A stretch of DNA of 64,000 nt, taken from positions 1-64,000 of the forward strand of contig NZ_JASBQY010000011.1 in the NCBI RefSeq assembly GCF_029960645.1, in the 5' to 3' direction. The translations under genes were made by a program, and so were the position numbers. The notes beneath the pieces were generated by a model. That model was not told the origin of the DNA. It did no database searches and saw only the letters and a list, made by a program, of their open reading frames with translations. This DNA is from Arthrobacter sp. AL12. GTDB lineage: Bacteria > Actinomycetota > Actinomycetes > Actinomycetales > Micrococcaceae. This document shows positions 56,240 through 64,000 of this stretch, piece by piece (position 1 is the first letter of the stretch; each line of letters starts with the position of its first letter).

Positions 56240-58024
56240 GTGACAGAGACACTCTTTGGCGGACCGGTGCTCCCGCCCGCGTATCCCGAGCGGGCAGCCT
56301 GGGGCACCGCGCCGAAGCTCCGCGCCTGGCAGCAGGAAGCCCTGGACAGCTACTTCAGCACCCATCCCAAAGACTTCCTGGCGGTCGCCACGCCCGGCGC
56401 CGGCAAAACCACCTTTGCGCTCCGGGTCGCCTCCATGCTGATCGAGGCCAGCATCGTCAACCGCGTCACCATTGTGGCGCCCACGGATCACCTCAAGCGG
56501 CAGTGGGCCGACGCCGCAGCCAAGGTGGGCATCGCCATCGACCCGAACTTCAAGAACGCCGACGGCCAGCACGGCCGCGGATTCATCGGCGTCGCGGTCA
56601 CCTACGCGCAGGTCGCGAGCAAGCCGATGCTGCACCGGGCCAAGACCGAGGCCGCCCGCACCCTGGTCATCCTCGACGAGATCCACCACGGCGGCGAGGC
56701 CCTGTCGTGGGGTGACGGGCTCCGCGAGGCCTTCGAGCCCGCGGCACGCCGGCTCTCGCTGACGGGTACGCCGTTCCGTTCCGACACCTCGCCGATCCCT
56801 TTCGTGGAGTACGCCGAGGACCGGGACGGGATCCGGCGGTCCAAGGCGGACTACACCTACGGCTACGGCAACGCCCTCCGGGACCACGTGGTCCGTCCCG
56901 TCATGTTCATGGCCTACTCCGGGCAGATGCGCTGGCGCACCAGCGGCGGCGAGGAGATGGCTGCCTCGCTCGGCGAGTCGGCGGTCACCAAGGACGTCAC
57001 CTCCCAGGCTTGGCGGACCGCGCTGAATCCCGCGGGCGCATGGATCCCCGCGGTGCTGGCCGGGGCGGACAAACGCCTCAGCGAGGTGCGCAGGAGTGTT
57101 CCCGACGCCGGCGGGCTCGTCATCGCCACCGACCATGAGGACGCGCGCGCCTACGCCGGGCAGCTGAAGAAAATCACGGGCGAGTCGCCCACGGTGATCC
57201 TCTCCGACGACGCCAAAGCCTCCAGCAAGATCGAGGAGTTCACCGCCAGCGAGAAGCGCTGGATGGTGGCCGTGCGCATGGTTTCCGAAGGCGTGGACGT
57301 GCCGCGGCTCTCCGTCGGCGTGTACGCCACGTCCATCGCCACGCCCCTGTTCTTCGCCCAGGCCGTGGGGCGCTTCGTGCGCGCCCGGAAGCGCGGCGAG
57401 ACGGCGTCGGTCTTCCTGCCCTCCGTGCCGCAGCTGATGGCGCTGGCGAACTCCATGGAGGCCGAGCGGGACCACGCCCTGGACCGCCCGGAGAAGGAGG
57501 ACGGCGACGGCCTGTTCAACCCGGAGGACTCGCTCATGGACGAGGCGAACCGAGAGGAGAATGCCTCCGATTCGCTGATGAAGGGCAAGTTTGAGGCCCT
57601 GGATTCGCAGGCATCCTTTGACCGTGTGCTCTTCGACGGCGGCGAGTTCGGCACCGGCGGTGAGGTGGGCTCCGAGGACGAGCTGGACTTCCTCGGGATT
57701 CCCGGCCTGCTCGACGCCGATCAGGTCGGCACGCTGCTGCGCCAGCGCCAGCACGATCAGCTCAGCCGCAAGAACGCGCGCGCCCCGCAGGCTGCGGCGG
57801 CTGCTGCGACCCCGGCCGTGCCGGACCACCGCATGCTGATGGACCTGCGCACCGAGCTGGCGAAGAACGTCGCGGCGTGGTCCGCCCGCACGGGAACCCC
57901 GCACGGCGTGATCCACACCAAGCTCAGGACGGTCTGCGGCGGTCCGGCGGTGGCCCAGGCCAACGAGGAACAGCTGCAGACCCGGCTTCGGAAGCTTCAG
58001 GACTGGTTTATCGGCCGGAAGTAG
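56240..58024 (+). CDS. DEAD/DEAH-box superfamily 2 helicase
   Basis: A 594-aa helicase. Motif I is ATPGAGKTTFA, motif II is LVILDEIHHGG (DEIH), motif III is LSLTGTPFRSD, and motif VI is FAQAVGRFVRARKRG. The set resembles the XPB/RecG-like DNA helicases rather than RNA helicases. The C-terminal 150 residues are helical and end TRLRKLQDWFIGRK. It follows the DUF3039 gene, a recurring actinobacterial pair. The GTG start has GGAGGGGACC upstream. The role may be DNA repair; this is inference. Confidence 0.9.
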   Translation: MTETLFGGPVLPPAYPERAAWGTAPKLRAWQQEALDSYFSTHPKDFLAVATPGAGKTTFALRVASMLIEASIVNRVTIVAPTDHLKRQWADAAAKVGIAIDPNFKNADGQHGRGFIGVAVTYAQVASKPMLHRAKTEAARTLVILDEIHHGGEALSWGDGLREAFEPAARRLSLTGTPFRSDTSPIPFVEYAEDRDGIRRSKADYTYGYGNALRDHVVRPVMFMAYSGQMRWRTSGGEEMAASLGESAVTKDVTSQAWRTALNPAGAWIPAVLAGADKRLSEVRRSVPDAGGLVIATDHEDARAYAGQLKKITGESPTVILSDDAKASSKIEEFTASEKRWMVAVRMVSEGVDVPRLSVGVYATSIATPLFFAQAVGRFVRARKRGETASVFLPSVPQLMALANSMEAERDHALDRPEKEDGDGLFNPEDSLMDEANREENASDSLMKGKFEALDSQASFDRVLFDGGEFGTGGEVGSEDELDFLGIPGLLDADQVGTLLRQRQHDQLSRKNARAPQAAAAAATPAVPDHRMLMDLRTELAKNVAAWSARTGTPHGVIHTKLRTVCGGPAVAQANEEQLQTRLRKLQDWFIGRK

Positions 58025-58072
58025 CTGCCGGCGTAGTGGCCGGCACACAGCTGCGGGCACCCACGGCTGCGG

Positions 58073-58134
58073 CGCATAAGAAGTGGGACCGGGGTCGGAC
58101 TGTTCAGTCCGACCCCGGTCCCACTTCTTATGCG
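58073..58134. repeat. Perfect 29-bp-arm palindrome between converging genes
   Basis: The left arm (58073-58101, starting cgcataagaagtggg) and right arm (58106-58134) match perfectly across 29 bp with a four-base loop gttc. It lies after the helicase stop and before the 3' end of the lipoprotein gene. It could serve as a bidirectional terminator, though no T run follows either arm. Confidence 0.92.
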
Positions 58135-58192
58135 ATCCTTATGCGGCTTCGCCGCGGCTCTGTGGCGGCTTCCCGCCGGCGAGGTCCTGCCG

Positions 58193-58543
58193 CTACTGGC
58201 CGCCGGCGCCGCAGAGCTCGTTGAGGCTCTGGCCGGCAGCGGTGTACTTTCCCTGCAACTCCTGGAGCTTGGACGTGTCCGGAGTTTCCTTGCCCGACTC
58301 GTCCAGGAATTCGATGATCGAGTGTAGCGGAGCCTGGAGTTCCTGGGACGCGCTGGCCTCGATGGGCCGGAGCCGGTTGGCGAGGCGGATCATCCCCGCC
58401 TTGTCCTCGGCGGACGTCGGACCCGCGCCGACGGTCTGAATCCGTGCGCAGGTCTCGGCAGTGGTGTCTTGCGGGGCGGCAGAGCAGCCGGCAGCGCCGA
58501 GCAGGGCCCCGGCAACGATCAGGACGGTCAGGGTCTTCTTCAT
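58193..58543 (-). CDS. Small lipoprotein, unknown function
   Basis: A 116-aa protein with a lipoprotein signal (KKTLTVLIVAGALLGAAGC, lipid Cys20). The mature part is mainly helical and contains two further cysteines (C32 and near the end LCGAGG), which might form a disulfide. I recognise no family. GGAG precedes the ATG. It is probably anchored on the outer membrane face of the cell and monocistronic. Confidence 0.85.
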   Translation of the reverse strand: MKKTLTVLIVAGALLGAAGCSAAPQDTTAETCARIQTVGAGPTSAEDKAGMIRLANRLRPIEASASQELQAPLHSIIEFLDESGKETPDTSKLQELQGKYTAAGQSLNELCGAGGQ

Positions 58544-58648
58544 GGTGTACTCCGGAGTTCTTGCGGGTCAGGCGATACTGGCAGGGATGTCGAGTCTACT
58601 TCGACGGCGCGGCTTTCCCGTCAGGGATGACGCCAGCTCGGCAGCCGC

Positions 58649-59344
58649 TCAGGCGATGTCGACGCCGCCGAGTTCCATCTCCGCGACGGCGTCGTCGAGA
58701 TCCTCGGCGACGCCCACGGTAAGATCGCGCAGCACGGTCACGGAGTAGCCGGCCTGCACCCCGTCCAGCGCGGTCGCCTTGACGCAATGGTCGGTGGCGA
58801 TTCCGACGACCACGACGTCCTCGACGTCGTGGCTCTGCAGCCAGTCGTCCAGCCCGATCGTATCCTCGCCAGCGGCGAAATCACTGCCGGCGAAGTCGCT
58901 GCCCGTGGCCTCGGCGTCGCCGGTCCCGGCCGCGCTGCCGGGAGAACTGCCGGCGACCGGCATGGCGCCGGGCTTGCGGTCCCCGGAGGGAACGGCGTCC
59001 TCCGGCGCGAGCAGCCCTTCAAAGCCCGAGTAGGCCGCGGTGTACTGGCCCTTGCGGAAGTAGGCCTGGATGTATTCGGTGTCCAGGTCCGGGTGGAGCT
59101 CGGCCCCGCGGGTTCCGGCCACGCAGTGCCTCGGCCAGCTGTCGACGAAGTCCGGGTCGTCCGAGAAGTGCGCGCCCGGATCGATATGCCAGTCCTGGGT
59201 CGCCACCACGTGGTCAAACTGTCCGTGGTGCGCGTCAACGTACTCGCTGATGGCGGCGGCGAGCGCCGCCCCGCCCTCGACGGCCAGGGAGCCGCCTTCG
59301 CAAAAATCGTTCTGGACGTCGACGATTATCAGGGCGCGGGACAT
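58649..59344 (-). CDS. pncA: Nicotinamidase (isochorismatase fold) with low-complexity insert
   Basis: A 231-aa enzyme hydrolysing nicotinamide to nicotinate. Catalytic triad: D9 (VDVQNDF), K98 (YFRKGQ) and C187 (ATDHCVKA). Metal ligands D51, H53 and H73 are present. Between about residues 113 and 162 there is a Gly/Ser/Ala-rich insert containing GSDFAGSDFAAGED, encoded by a local duplication. Most family members are about 185-215 aa. The ATG overlaps the pncB stop by one base, giving a pncB-pncA operon for nicotinate salvage. Confidence 0.93.
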   Translation of the reverse strand: MSRALIIVDVQNDFCEGGSLAVEGGAALAAAISEYVDAHHGQFDHVVATQDWHIDPGAHFSDDPDFVDSWPRHCVAGTRGAELHPDLDTEYIQAYFRKGQYTAAYSGFEGLLAPEDAVPSGDRKPGAMPVAGSSPGSAAGTGDAEATGSDFAGSDFAAGEDTIGLDDWLQSHDVEDVVVVGIATDHCVKATALDGVQAGYSVTVLRDLTVGVAEDLDDAVAEMELGGVDIA

Positions 59345-60672
59345 CAGTTCTCCTCGTAGATGGTGGGGATGGCTGCTTCGCCGCGCTGCAGCCGGTTGAC
59401 GACCGCGGGAAGCTCCTTCATGGTGTCCGCGTGGCGCTGGCTTGCGCGGAGTACACCCTCCGCACCGGTCCAGCCGGGTAGGAGTCCGCCGTTCTTGACG
59501 AACTGCTGCATCAGCGGCCGGTCGTTGCCGTCGTCCTCCGGGCGGTGTCCGACCCCGACGATCTCCTGCGTGGCCGTGCCGCGCTCGTTGAGCTTGCGCA
59601 GCGCGTACTTGCGCCCACCCTTGCTGGTCTTGTTCTTGGCGGCCTTGGCAACGGAAACGAAGTCGCCGTCGTCGTCCGTCCGGCTGACCAGCTTGTAGAC
59701 CATACTGGCCGTCGGGGCGCCGGAGCCGGTGACGAGGGAGGTGCCGACGCCATAGGAGTCCACCGGGGCGGACTGCAGGGCAGCGATGGCGAACTCGTCG
59801 AGGTCGGAGGTGACGATGATGCGGGTCCGCTCGTTGCCCAGGTCGTCCAGGAGCTGGCGCACCCACTGCGCCTGCGCCACCAGGTCCCCGGAGTCCAGGC
59901 GCACCGCACCCAGCTTGTCGCCGGCCAGTTCGACGGCGGTGCGCACCGCCGCCTCGACGTCGTAGGTGTCCACCAGCAGCGCGGTGCCGGCGCCCATCGA
60001 GGCGATCTGCGCCTCGAAGGCCTCGCGCTCGGTGTCGTGCAGCAGGGTGAAGGAGTGCGCGGCCGTGCCCACGGTCTTGAGCCCGTAGCGCAGGCCTGCC
60101 TCCAGGTTCGAGGTGCTGTCGAAGCCGGCGATGATGGCCGCGCGGGCCGCGGAGACGGCGGATTCCTCCTGGGTGCGGCGCGAGCCCATCTCCACGCAGG
60201 GGCGGCTGCCGGCCGCGGTGATCATGCGCGAGGCCGCGGAGGCGATGGCGCTGTCGTGGTTGAGGATCGAGAGGATGTAGGTCTCGAGGATGCAGGCCTC
60301 GGCGAAGGTGGATTCGACGATCAGGATGGGGGAGTTCGGGAAGTACGCTTCGCCCTCCGCGTAGCCCCAGATGTCGCCGGAGAAGGAGAATCCGGCCAGA
60401 TAGTCCAGGGTCTCCTCGTTGACCACCTTGGTGCGGCGGAGGAAATCGATTTCGGTGTCGCCGAAGCGGAAGTCCGCGATGCCCTCCAGCAGCCGGCCAG
60501 TGCCGCCCACAATGCCGTAGCGGCGCCCGTCCGGCAGACGCCGCGCGAAGGCCTCGAACACTGACTTGCGGTGGGCGGCGCCGGAATGCAGCGCTGCCTG
60601 CAGCATGGTCAGCTCGTAATGGTCGGTGTACAGGGACGTGCGGGGACGGTCCCAGCCAGCTGATGAACTCAC
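59344..60672 (-). CDS. pncB: Nicotinate phosphoribosyltransferase
   Basis: A 442-aa enzyme joining nicotinate and PRPP to form nicotinate mononucleotide. Family features: TSLYTDHYELTMLQAAL near the N-terminus, the phosphoribosylated-His region in DTEREAFEAQIASM, DTYDVEAAVRTAVELA, AVRLDSGDLVAQAQWVRQLL and GVGTSLVTGSGAP. The GTG start follows TAGAGT by six bases on the minus strand. pncA follows with a one-base overlap and uses the same substrate route. Confidence 0.95.
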   Translation of the reverse strand: MSSSAGWDRPRTSLYTDHYELTMLQAALHSGAAHRKSVFEAFARRLPDGRRYGIVGGTGRLLEGIADFRFGDTEIDFLRRTKVVNEETLDYLAGFSFSGDIWGYAEGEAYFPNSPILIVESTFAEACILETYILSILNHDSAIASAASRMITAAGSRPCVEMGSRRTQEESAVSAARAAIIAGFDSTSNLEAGLRYGLKTVGTAAHSFTLLHDTEREAFEAQIASMGAGTALLVDTYDVEAAVRTAVELAGDKLGAVRLDSGDLVAQAQWVRQLLDDLGNERTRIIVTSDLDEFAIAALQSAPVDSYGVGTSLVTGSGAPTASMVYKLVSRTDDDGDFVSVAKAAKNKTSKGGRKYALRKLNERGTATQEIVGVGHRPEDDGNDRPLMQQFVKNGGLLPGWTGAEGVLRASQRHADTMKELPAVVNRLQRGEAAIPTIYEEN

Positions 60673-60678
60673 GAATTC

Positions 60679-60684
60679 ACTCTA
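60679..60684 (-). promoter_or_regulatory. Leaderless-type -10 element for pncB-pncA
   Basis: On the minus strand TAGAGT lies six bases (GAATTC) before the GTG at 60672. Confidence 0.5.
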
Positions 60685-60755
60685 GTCCCCACCGGCTCCC
60701 ACGTCTCGCTTCGCTTCGCCGCGGGGCCCTCGCCGGCGTGGGCCCAGCATCCCCA

Positions 60756-60767
60756 TAGAATGGACAG
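60756..60767 (+). promoter_or_regulatory. Leaderless-type -10 element for clpS
   Basis: TAGAAT (60756-60761), six bases (GGACAG), then ATG at 60768. It lies about 75 bases from the divergent pncB element. Confidence 0.5.
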
Positions 60768-61136
60768 ATGACCCTCAGCGTTGCGCTCGGCCCTGACACC
60801 CAGGAGAGCACCCAGACCGGAACAGTGACGTCGACAGATGTCCTCTCCGCCCCGGACATCCCTTGGAACCTCGTGATCTGGAACGATCCGGTGAACCTGA
60901 TGAGCTACGTGAGCTACGTGTTCCGCAGCTACTTCGGCTATTCCGAGGCCAAGGCGAACAAGCTCATGCTCGAAGTCCATAAGAAGGGCCGCTCCATCGT
61001 CGCGCACGGGAGCAAGGAGCAGGTGGAGCAGCACGCCGTTGCGATGCACGGCTACGGCCTCTGGGCGACGGTGGAAAAGGCCACCGGCGGCGGCTCGGGT
61101 TCGGGATCAGGCAAGGGCAAAGGAAAACGTGGCTAA
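60768..61136 (+). CDS. clpS: ClpS, N-end rule adaptor of the Clp protease
   Basis: A 122-aa adaptor that delivers proteins with destabilising N-terminal residues to ClpCP. The core PWNLVIWNDPVNLMSYVSYV is at about 32-51, followed by the conserved helix HKKGRSIVAHGSKEQVEQHA. A Gly/Ser/Lys-rich tail ends the protein. The N-terminal 25 residues are flexible. It overlaps the DUF2017 gene by eight bases. Confidence 0.95.
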   Translation: MTLSVALGPDTQESTQTGTVTSTDVLSAPDIPWNLVIWNDPVNLMSYVSYVFRSYFGYSEAKANKLMLEVHKKGRSIVAHGSKEQVEQHAVAMHGYGLWATVEKATGGGSGSGSGKGKGKRG

Positions 61137-61689
61137 GGCATTCAAATACGGCGTCAAGGGCATCACCGGCTATCTGGAACCGGCCGAACGGGAACTGCTG
61201 CGCAGCCTCTTCGGCGACGTCGTGTCCATGCTCGAGCCGGAGGAGCGCGCCAACCAGGACCCCCTCGCCGCGCTCGTCGGTCTCGACGCCGAGGCCCGCG
61301 AACCCTCGGACCGTGCCCTGCGCCGGCTGCTCCCGAACGTCTCGAAGAACGACGACGCCGCCTCGCTGGAGTTCCGCCGCTACACCGAGCGGTCGCTGCG
61401 CGAAAGCAAGATGGGCGCGCTGAAGGCCGCGTCCCTCGGACTGGACAAGGACGAACTGGTCCTGACCCCCTCCGACGCGCGGCACTGGTCCATGGCGCTC
61501 AACGACGTCCGGCTGGTGCTGGCCGAACGCCTGGACATCCGCGACGACGAGGACGCCGGGCACGTGCACCTGATGCAGGACTGGTCCCAGGCCGAGGACG
61601 TCGAAAGCTACCTGGCGCTGGTCTACAACTTCACCACCTGGCTGCAGGAATCCCTGGTCCAGGCGATGCTCCAGTCCCTGGAGACGTAA
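61129..61689 (+). CDS. DUF2017 family protein
   Basis: A 186-aa soluble, largely helical protein (LEPAERELLRSLFGDVVSMLEPEE, then SLEFRRYTERSLRESKMGALK). It matches the actinobacterial DUF2017 family, which is commonly adjacent to clpS. It starts at the GTG at 61129 with AAAGGAAAA upstream, inside the end of clpS. A role in N-end proteolysis or Clp regulation is inferred only from the conserved pairing. No catalytic motif is seen. Confidence 0.87.
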   Translation: MAKAFKYGVKGITGYLEPAERELLRSLFGDVVSMLEPEERANQDPLAALVGLDAEAREPSDRALRRLLPNVSKNDDAASLEFRRYTERSLRESKMGALKAASLGLDKDELVLTPSDARHWSMALNDVRLVLAERLDIRDDEDAGHVHLMQDWSQAEDVESYLALVYNFTTWLQESLVQAMLQSLET

Positions 61690-61752
61690 GCCGGGATAGC
61701 CACCCAAGGCCTGCCGGCTCTGCTGTGTCCCGGGTGTGAGGCGGCCGCATCT

Positions 61753-61828
61753 GCCCCGAAATCGCCGGAAACTCATCGATTCGCCGGAACGATACGGCGA
61801 ACGGGCGGGTTTCCGGCGAATTCGGGGC
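61753..61828. repeat. Nested palindromic element upstream of murI
   Basis: Arms gccccgaaatcgccggaaac (61753-61772) and gtttccggcgaattcggggc (61809-61828) pair with one mismatch. The 36-base interior holds a second stem, ttcgccg/cggcgaa (61780-61786 and 61795-61801). The word attcgccggaa recurs in several orientations. An 8-bp direct repeat ggccgcat flanks the unit (61743-61750 and 61826-61833, the latter overlapping the arm). It lies in the 330-bp gap between DUF2017 and murI, which otherwise shows no gene. Confidence 0.8.
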
Positions 61829-62019
61829 CGCATGGGGGCGCTGAACCCCGGCAGCGGCCCGGACGGCCGCCAGACCTTGAGGGTCGTTGCATCCACCTGG
61901 CGTCGGTGCTCCCCTGCGTGTGAGGGCAGCGCCCGGGGGCGCGTGTGACAAATTAGACATGAGTCGGACGACACAATGAGATGGCTGCACCCCCGGCTAA
62001 GCCCTATCCTCGAATAATC

Positions 62020-63060
62020 ATGACTTCAGCATCGAGCATGGATCCGGCAGCGGGAGCTGTTGCGGACTCCCCAGCGAGCAGTACCGCCAGCAGCCCGAAC
62101 GACAGCCAGACCGCCAGCCGGATGGGATCGCGTCCCATCGGTGTGTTTGATTCCGGCGTCGGCGGACTCACCGTGGCCCGGTCCATCATCGACCAGCTGC
62201 CCAACGAATCCATTCTCTATGTCGGCGACACGGCCAACGGCCCCTACGGTCCGCTGCCCATCGCCGAGGTCCGGGCCAATGCCCTGGGCGTGATGGATGA
62301 ACTGGTGGACTCCGGCGTGAAGCTGCTGACCATCGCGTGCAACTCCGCGTCCGCCGCCGTGCTGCGGGACGCCCGGGAACGCTACACCGCCCGGTACGGC
62401 ATCCCCGTCATCGAAGTCATCCAGCCGGCCGTGCGCCGCGCCGTCGCCGCCACCCGCACCGGCCGCGTCGGAGTCATCGGCACCTCGGCCACCATCGGCT
62501 CCCGCGCCTACGAGGACACCTTCGCCGCCGCCCCGGACCTGCACATCACCTCCGCGGCCTGCCCCGCCTTCGTGCCCTACGTCGAGGCCGGCATCACCAC
62601 CGGGCCGGAACTGCTCGCCGTCGCCCGCGAATACCTGGAGCCGCTCCGGGCCGCCGGGGTGGACACCGTGGTGCTCGGCTGCACGCACTATCCGCTGCTC
62701 ACCGGCGTCCTCTCTTTCGTGTTGGGGGAGGACGTCACCCTCGTCTCCAGCGCCGAGGAGACGGCCAAGGACGTCTACCGGGCCCTGGCCTCCCGCGGGC
62801 TGGAACGGACCGACGCCTCGGCCCCGTCCCACAATTTCATCGCCACAGGGGACGCCGCACAGTTCGAGCACCTCGCCCGGCGCTTCCTCGGACCCGAGGT
62901 GCTCAGTGTCCGCCACGTGGACCACGTCGCGGCCCAGTACCCCACGGGCAGCCTGGCCCGGATCACGCCGGAAATGATAGCCGCCGCGCAGGCCGGCGCG
63001 GGCCGCCCCCGGATCTCCAACTTCGTGGGCGGATCCGCGGGCGGGGGAACACTGCTGTGA
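62020..63060 (+). CDS. murI: Glutamate racemase
   Basis: A 346-aa enzyme making D-glutamate for peptidoglycan. The two catalytic cysteines are in [11 protein letters not shown] and [11 protein letters not shown]. The N-terminal motif is [12 protein letters not shown]. The start is uncertain: ATG at 61981, 62020 or 62122 are all in frame, and the conserved core begins at the last ([12 protein letters not shown]). The first 34 residues from 62020 are Ser/Ala-rich and may not be translated. It overlaps the metallo-hydrolase gene by four bases. Confidence 0.93.
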   Translation: MTSASSMDPAAGAVADSPASSTASSPNDSQTASRMGSRPIGVFDSGVGGLTVARSIIDQLPNESILYVGDTANGPYGPLPIAEVRANALGVMDELVDSGVKLLTIACNSASAAVLRDARERYTARYGIPVIEVIQPAVRRAVAATRTGRVGVIGTSATIGSRAYEDTFAAAPDLHITSAACPAFVPYVEAGITTGPELLAVAREYLEPLRAAGVDTVVLGCTHYPLLTGVLSFVLGEDVTLVSSAEETAKDVYRALASRGLERTDASAPSHNFIATGDAAQFEHLARRFLGPEVLSVRHVDHVAAQYPTGSLARITPEMIAAAQAGAGRPRISNFVGGSAGGGTLL

Positions 63061-63854
63061 AGCTGACCATCGTGGGCTGCACCGGATCGTTTCCGGGTCC
63101 GGGCTCGCCGGCATCGTGCTATCTGCTCACCGCCAGCGACGGCGAGCGGAACTGGAAGATCGTCCTGGACCTCGGCAGCGGCGCGCTCGGCGCCATCCAG
63201 CGCTACACAGACCTTGAGGACATTGACGGGGTCTTCCTCACCCACCTGCACCCGGACCACTGCATGGATCTGTGCGGTCTCCACGTCGCGGTGCGCTGGA
63301 AGCCCGGCGGCTGGGGGCGGGGCAGGATCCCGGTCTGTGGGCCCGCCGCCACCGCCGACCGGATGGCCACCGCCTACGGGCTGGAACTGGACCCGGGCAT
63401 GCATGAGGAATTCGACTTCAGCAACTGGTCCGAGCGCAAGCCCGTGACGATGGGCCCGTTCACGGTCACCCCGTACGCCGTCAACCATCCGGTGGAGGAG
63501 GCTTACGCGCTCCGCGTGGAGGTCACCGAACCGGACAGGGACGGCAACCCCGTCACCCGGGTGCTGAGTTATTCGGGCGACACCGATTCGTGCACCGGGC
63601 TGGAGGACGCGGCCCGCGACGCCGACCTGTTCCTTTGCGAGGCGGCGTTCGAGGAAGGCCGCGACGACGGCATCAAGGACGTGCACCTGACCGGCAAACG
63701 GGCCGGGGAGGCCGCCGTCGCTGCCGGTGCCCGGCGGCTGCTGCTGACCCACATCCCGGTCTGGACGTCCCCGACCACCGTCATGGCCGAAGCGAAGGGC
63801 GTCTTCGGCCAGCACGTGGCCGTGGCCGTGGCCGGAGTGCACTACACGGTCTGA
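63057..63854 (+). CDS. MBL-fold metallo-hydrolase (RNase Z/cyclic-phosphodiesterase-like)
   Basis: A 265-aa metallo-beta-lactamase-fold hydrolase. The metal-binding motif is [10 protein letters not shown] (H-x-H-x-D-H). Further ligands are likely H in [10 protein letters not shown] in SYSGDTDS and H in LLTHIPVW. These match the RNase Z-like MBL branch found between murI and rph in actinobacteria. The substrate (RNA or cyclic nucleotide) is undetermined. GTG starts within the murI stop (GTGA). Confidence 0.92.
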   Translation: MKLTIVGCTGSFPGPGSPASCYLLTASDGERNWKIVLDLGSGALGAIQRYTDLEDIDGVFLTHLHPDHCMDLCGLHVAVRWKPGGWGRGRIPVCGPAATADRMATAYGLELDPGMHEEFDFSNWSERKPVTMGPFTVTPYAVNHPVEEAYALRVEVTEPDRDGNPVTRVLSYSGDTDSCTGLEDAARDADLFLCEAAFEEGRDDGIKDVHLTGKRAGEAAVAAGARRLLLTHIPVWTSPTTVMAEAKGVFGQHVAVAVAGVHYTV

Positions 63855-63931
63855 GCGCACGACTTTGGGTACGGACAGCTCCGGACAATCCGGACGGGCC
63901 GAAGGTGCGCCTCCGGCCCGGTGAGGGTCGA

Positions 63932-63943
63932 TAAGCTGGTGGC
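63932..63943 (+). promoter_or_regulatory. Leaderless-type -10 element for rph
   Basis: TAAGCT (63932-63937), six bases (GGTGGC), then ATG at 63944. Confidence 0.45.
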
Positions 63944-64000
63944 ATGACTTCCGAAGCCCTGACTGCCCCCATTCTCCGCGCCGATGGCCGTACCCCCGAC
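63944..64000 (+). CDS. rph: Ribonuclease PH, N-terminal fragment (cut by window end)
   Basis: Only 19 codons lie in the window: MTSEALTAPILRADGRTPD. ILRADGRTPD matches the conserved N-terminus of RNase PH, a phosphorolytic 3'-exonuclease for tRNA maturation. Its place after murI and the MBL hydrolase agrees with the usual actinobacterial order. The call rests on a short match. Confidence 0.75.
   Translation, partial: MTSEALTAPILRADGRTPD

Overview
The window is high-GC chromosomal DNA with actinobacterial gene content and order. The best fit is a Micrococcaceae member close to Arthrobacter or Pseudarthrobacter. This rests on the lysA-hom-thrC-thrB-rho-prfA-prmC-tsaC-wecA-atp order, NucS mismatch repair in place of MutS/L, the clpS-DUF2017-murI-MBL-rph block, DUF2550 after atpC, frequent GTG starts and many leaderless-type promoters. 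No phage, insertion sequence, CRISPR array or rRNA was seen. Nearly all of it is housekeeping chromosome with small accessory insertions.

Layout. 1-2.0 kb: repeat-bearing spacer, a zinc alcohol dehydrogenase and a HIT hydrolase. 2.1-6.4 kb (minus): the HrpA helicase and a tiny membrane protein. 6.5-7.5 kb: a GlxA/AraC-type regulator behind a clear dyad operator. 7.6-9.0 kb (minus): a protealysin-like M4 protease with an emfourin-type inhibitor. 9.2-12.5 kb: an SRPBCC protein, a stand-alone YidC paralogue and a secreted repeat protein. 12.6-15.6 kb: tRNA-Arg(CCG), then a flavin electron-transfer operon on the minus strand (FMN-binding lipoprotein, ApbE, RnfD-like/FNR fusion). 15.8-28.9 kb (plus): argS, lysA, hom, thrC, thrB, rho, prfA, prmC, tsaC and a TagA-type glycosyltransferase. 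28.8-31.2 kb: a GT2 glycosyltransferase (minus) and a WecA-type transferase (plus). 31.3-39.7 kb: the full ATP synthase operon (atpI, atpZ, atpBEFHAGDC) and DUF2550. 39.7-43.6 kb: an esterase with an aminoacyl-lipid synthase. 43.7-46.6 kb: cspA, a decayed P-loop kinase gene, nucS, a small zinc-binding protein and an alpha/beta hydrolase. 46.7-55.6 kb: AI-2E transporter, an unknown three-TM protein, a TPR-thioredoxin, an old yellow enzyme, an ABC exporter pair and nagB. 55.7-64 kb: DUF3039, a helicase, a lipoprotein, pncA-pncB (minus), then clpS-DUF2017, murI-MBL and the start of rph.

How the genes work together. The central block links aspartate-family amino acid synthesis (lysA, hom, thrC, thrB) to translation and transcription functions (argS, rho, prfA, prmC, tsaC) and to ATP synthesis. 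PrmC methylates the PrfA product. ApbE should flavinylate its FMN-binding neighbour, while the fused RnfD/FNR protein could supply electrons across the membrane. PncA and PncB form the nicotinamide salvage route to NAMN. The esterase/aminoacyltransferase pair looks like a make-and-remove system for aminoacylated lipids.

The points most worth a second look are the flavin electron-transfer operon, the protease-inhibitor pair, the dyad operator at glxA, a recurrent TANNNT-N5-7-start arrangement at thirteen genes, three large nested or perfect palindromes (25.0, 58.1 and 61.8 kb), and a slippage-prone 12-nt repeat inside hom. I found no clearly new multi-gene defence or mobile system.
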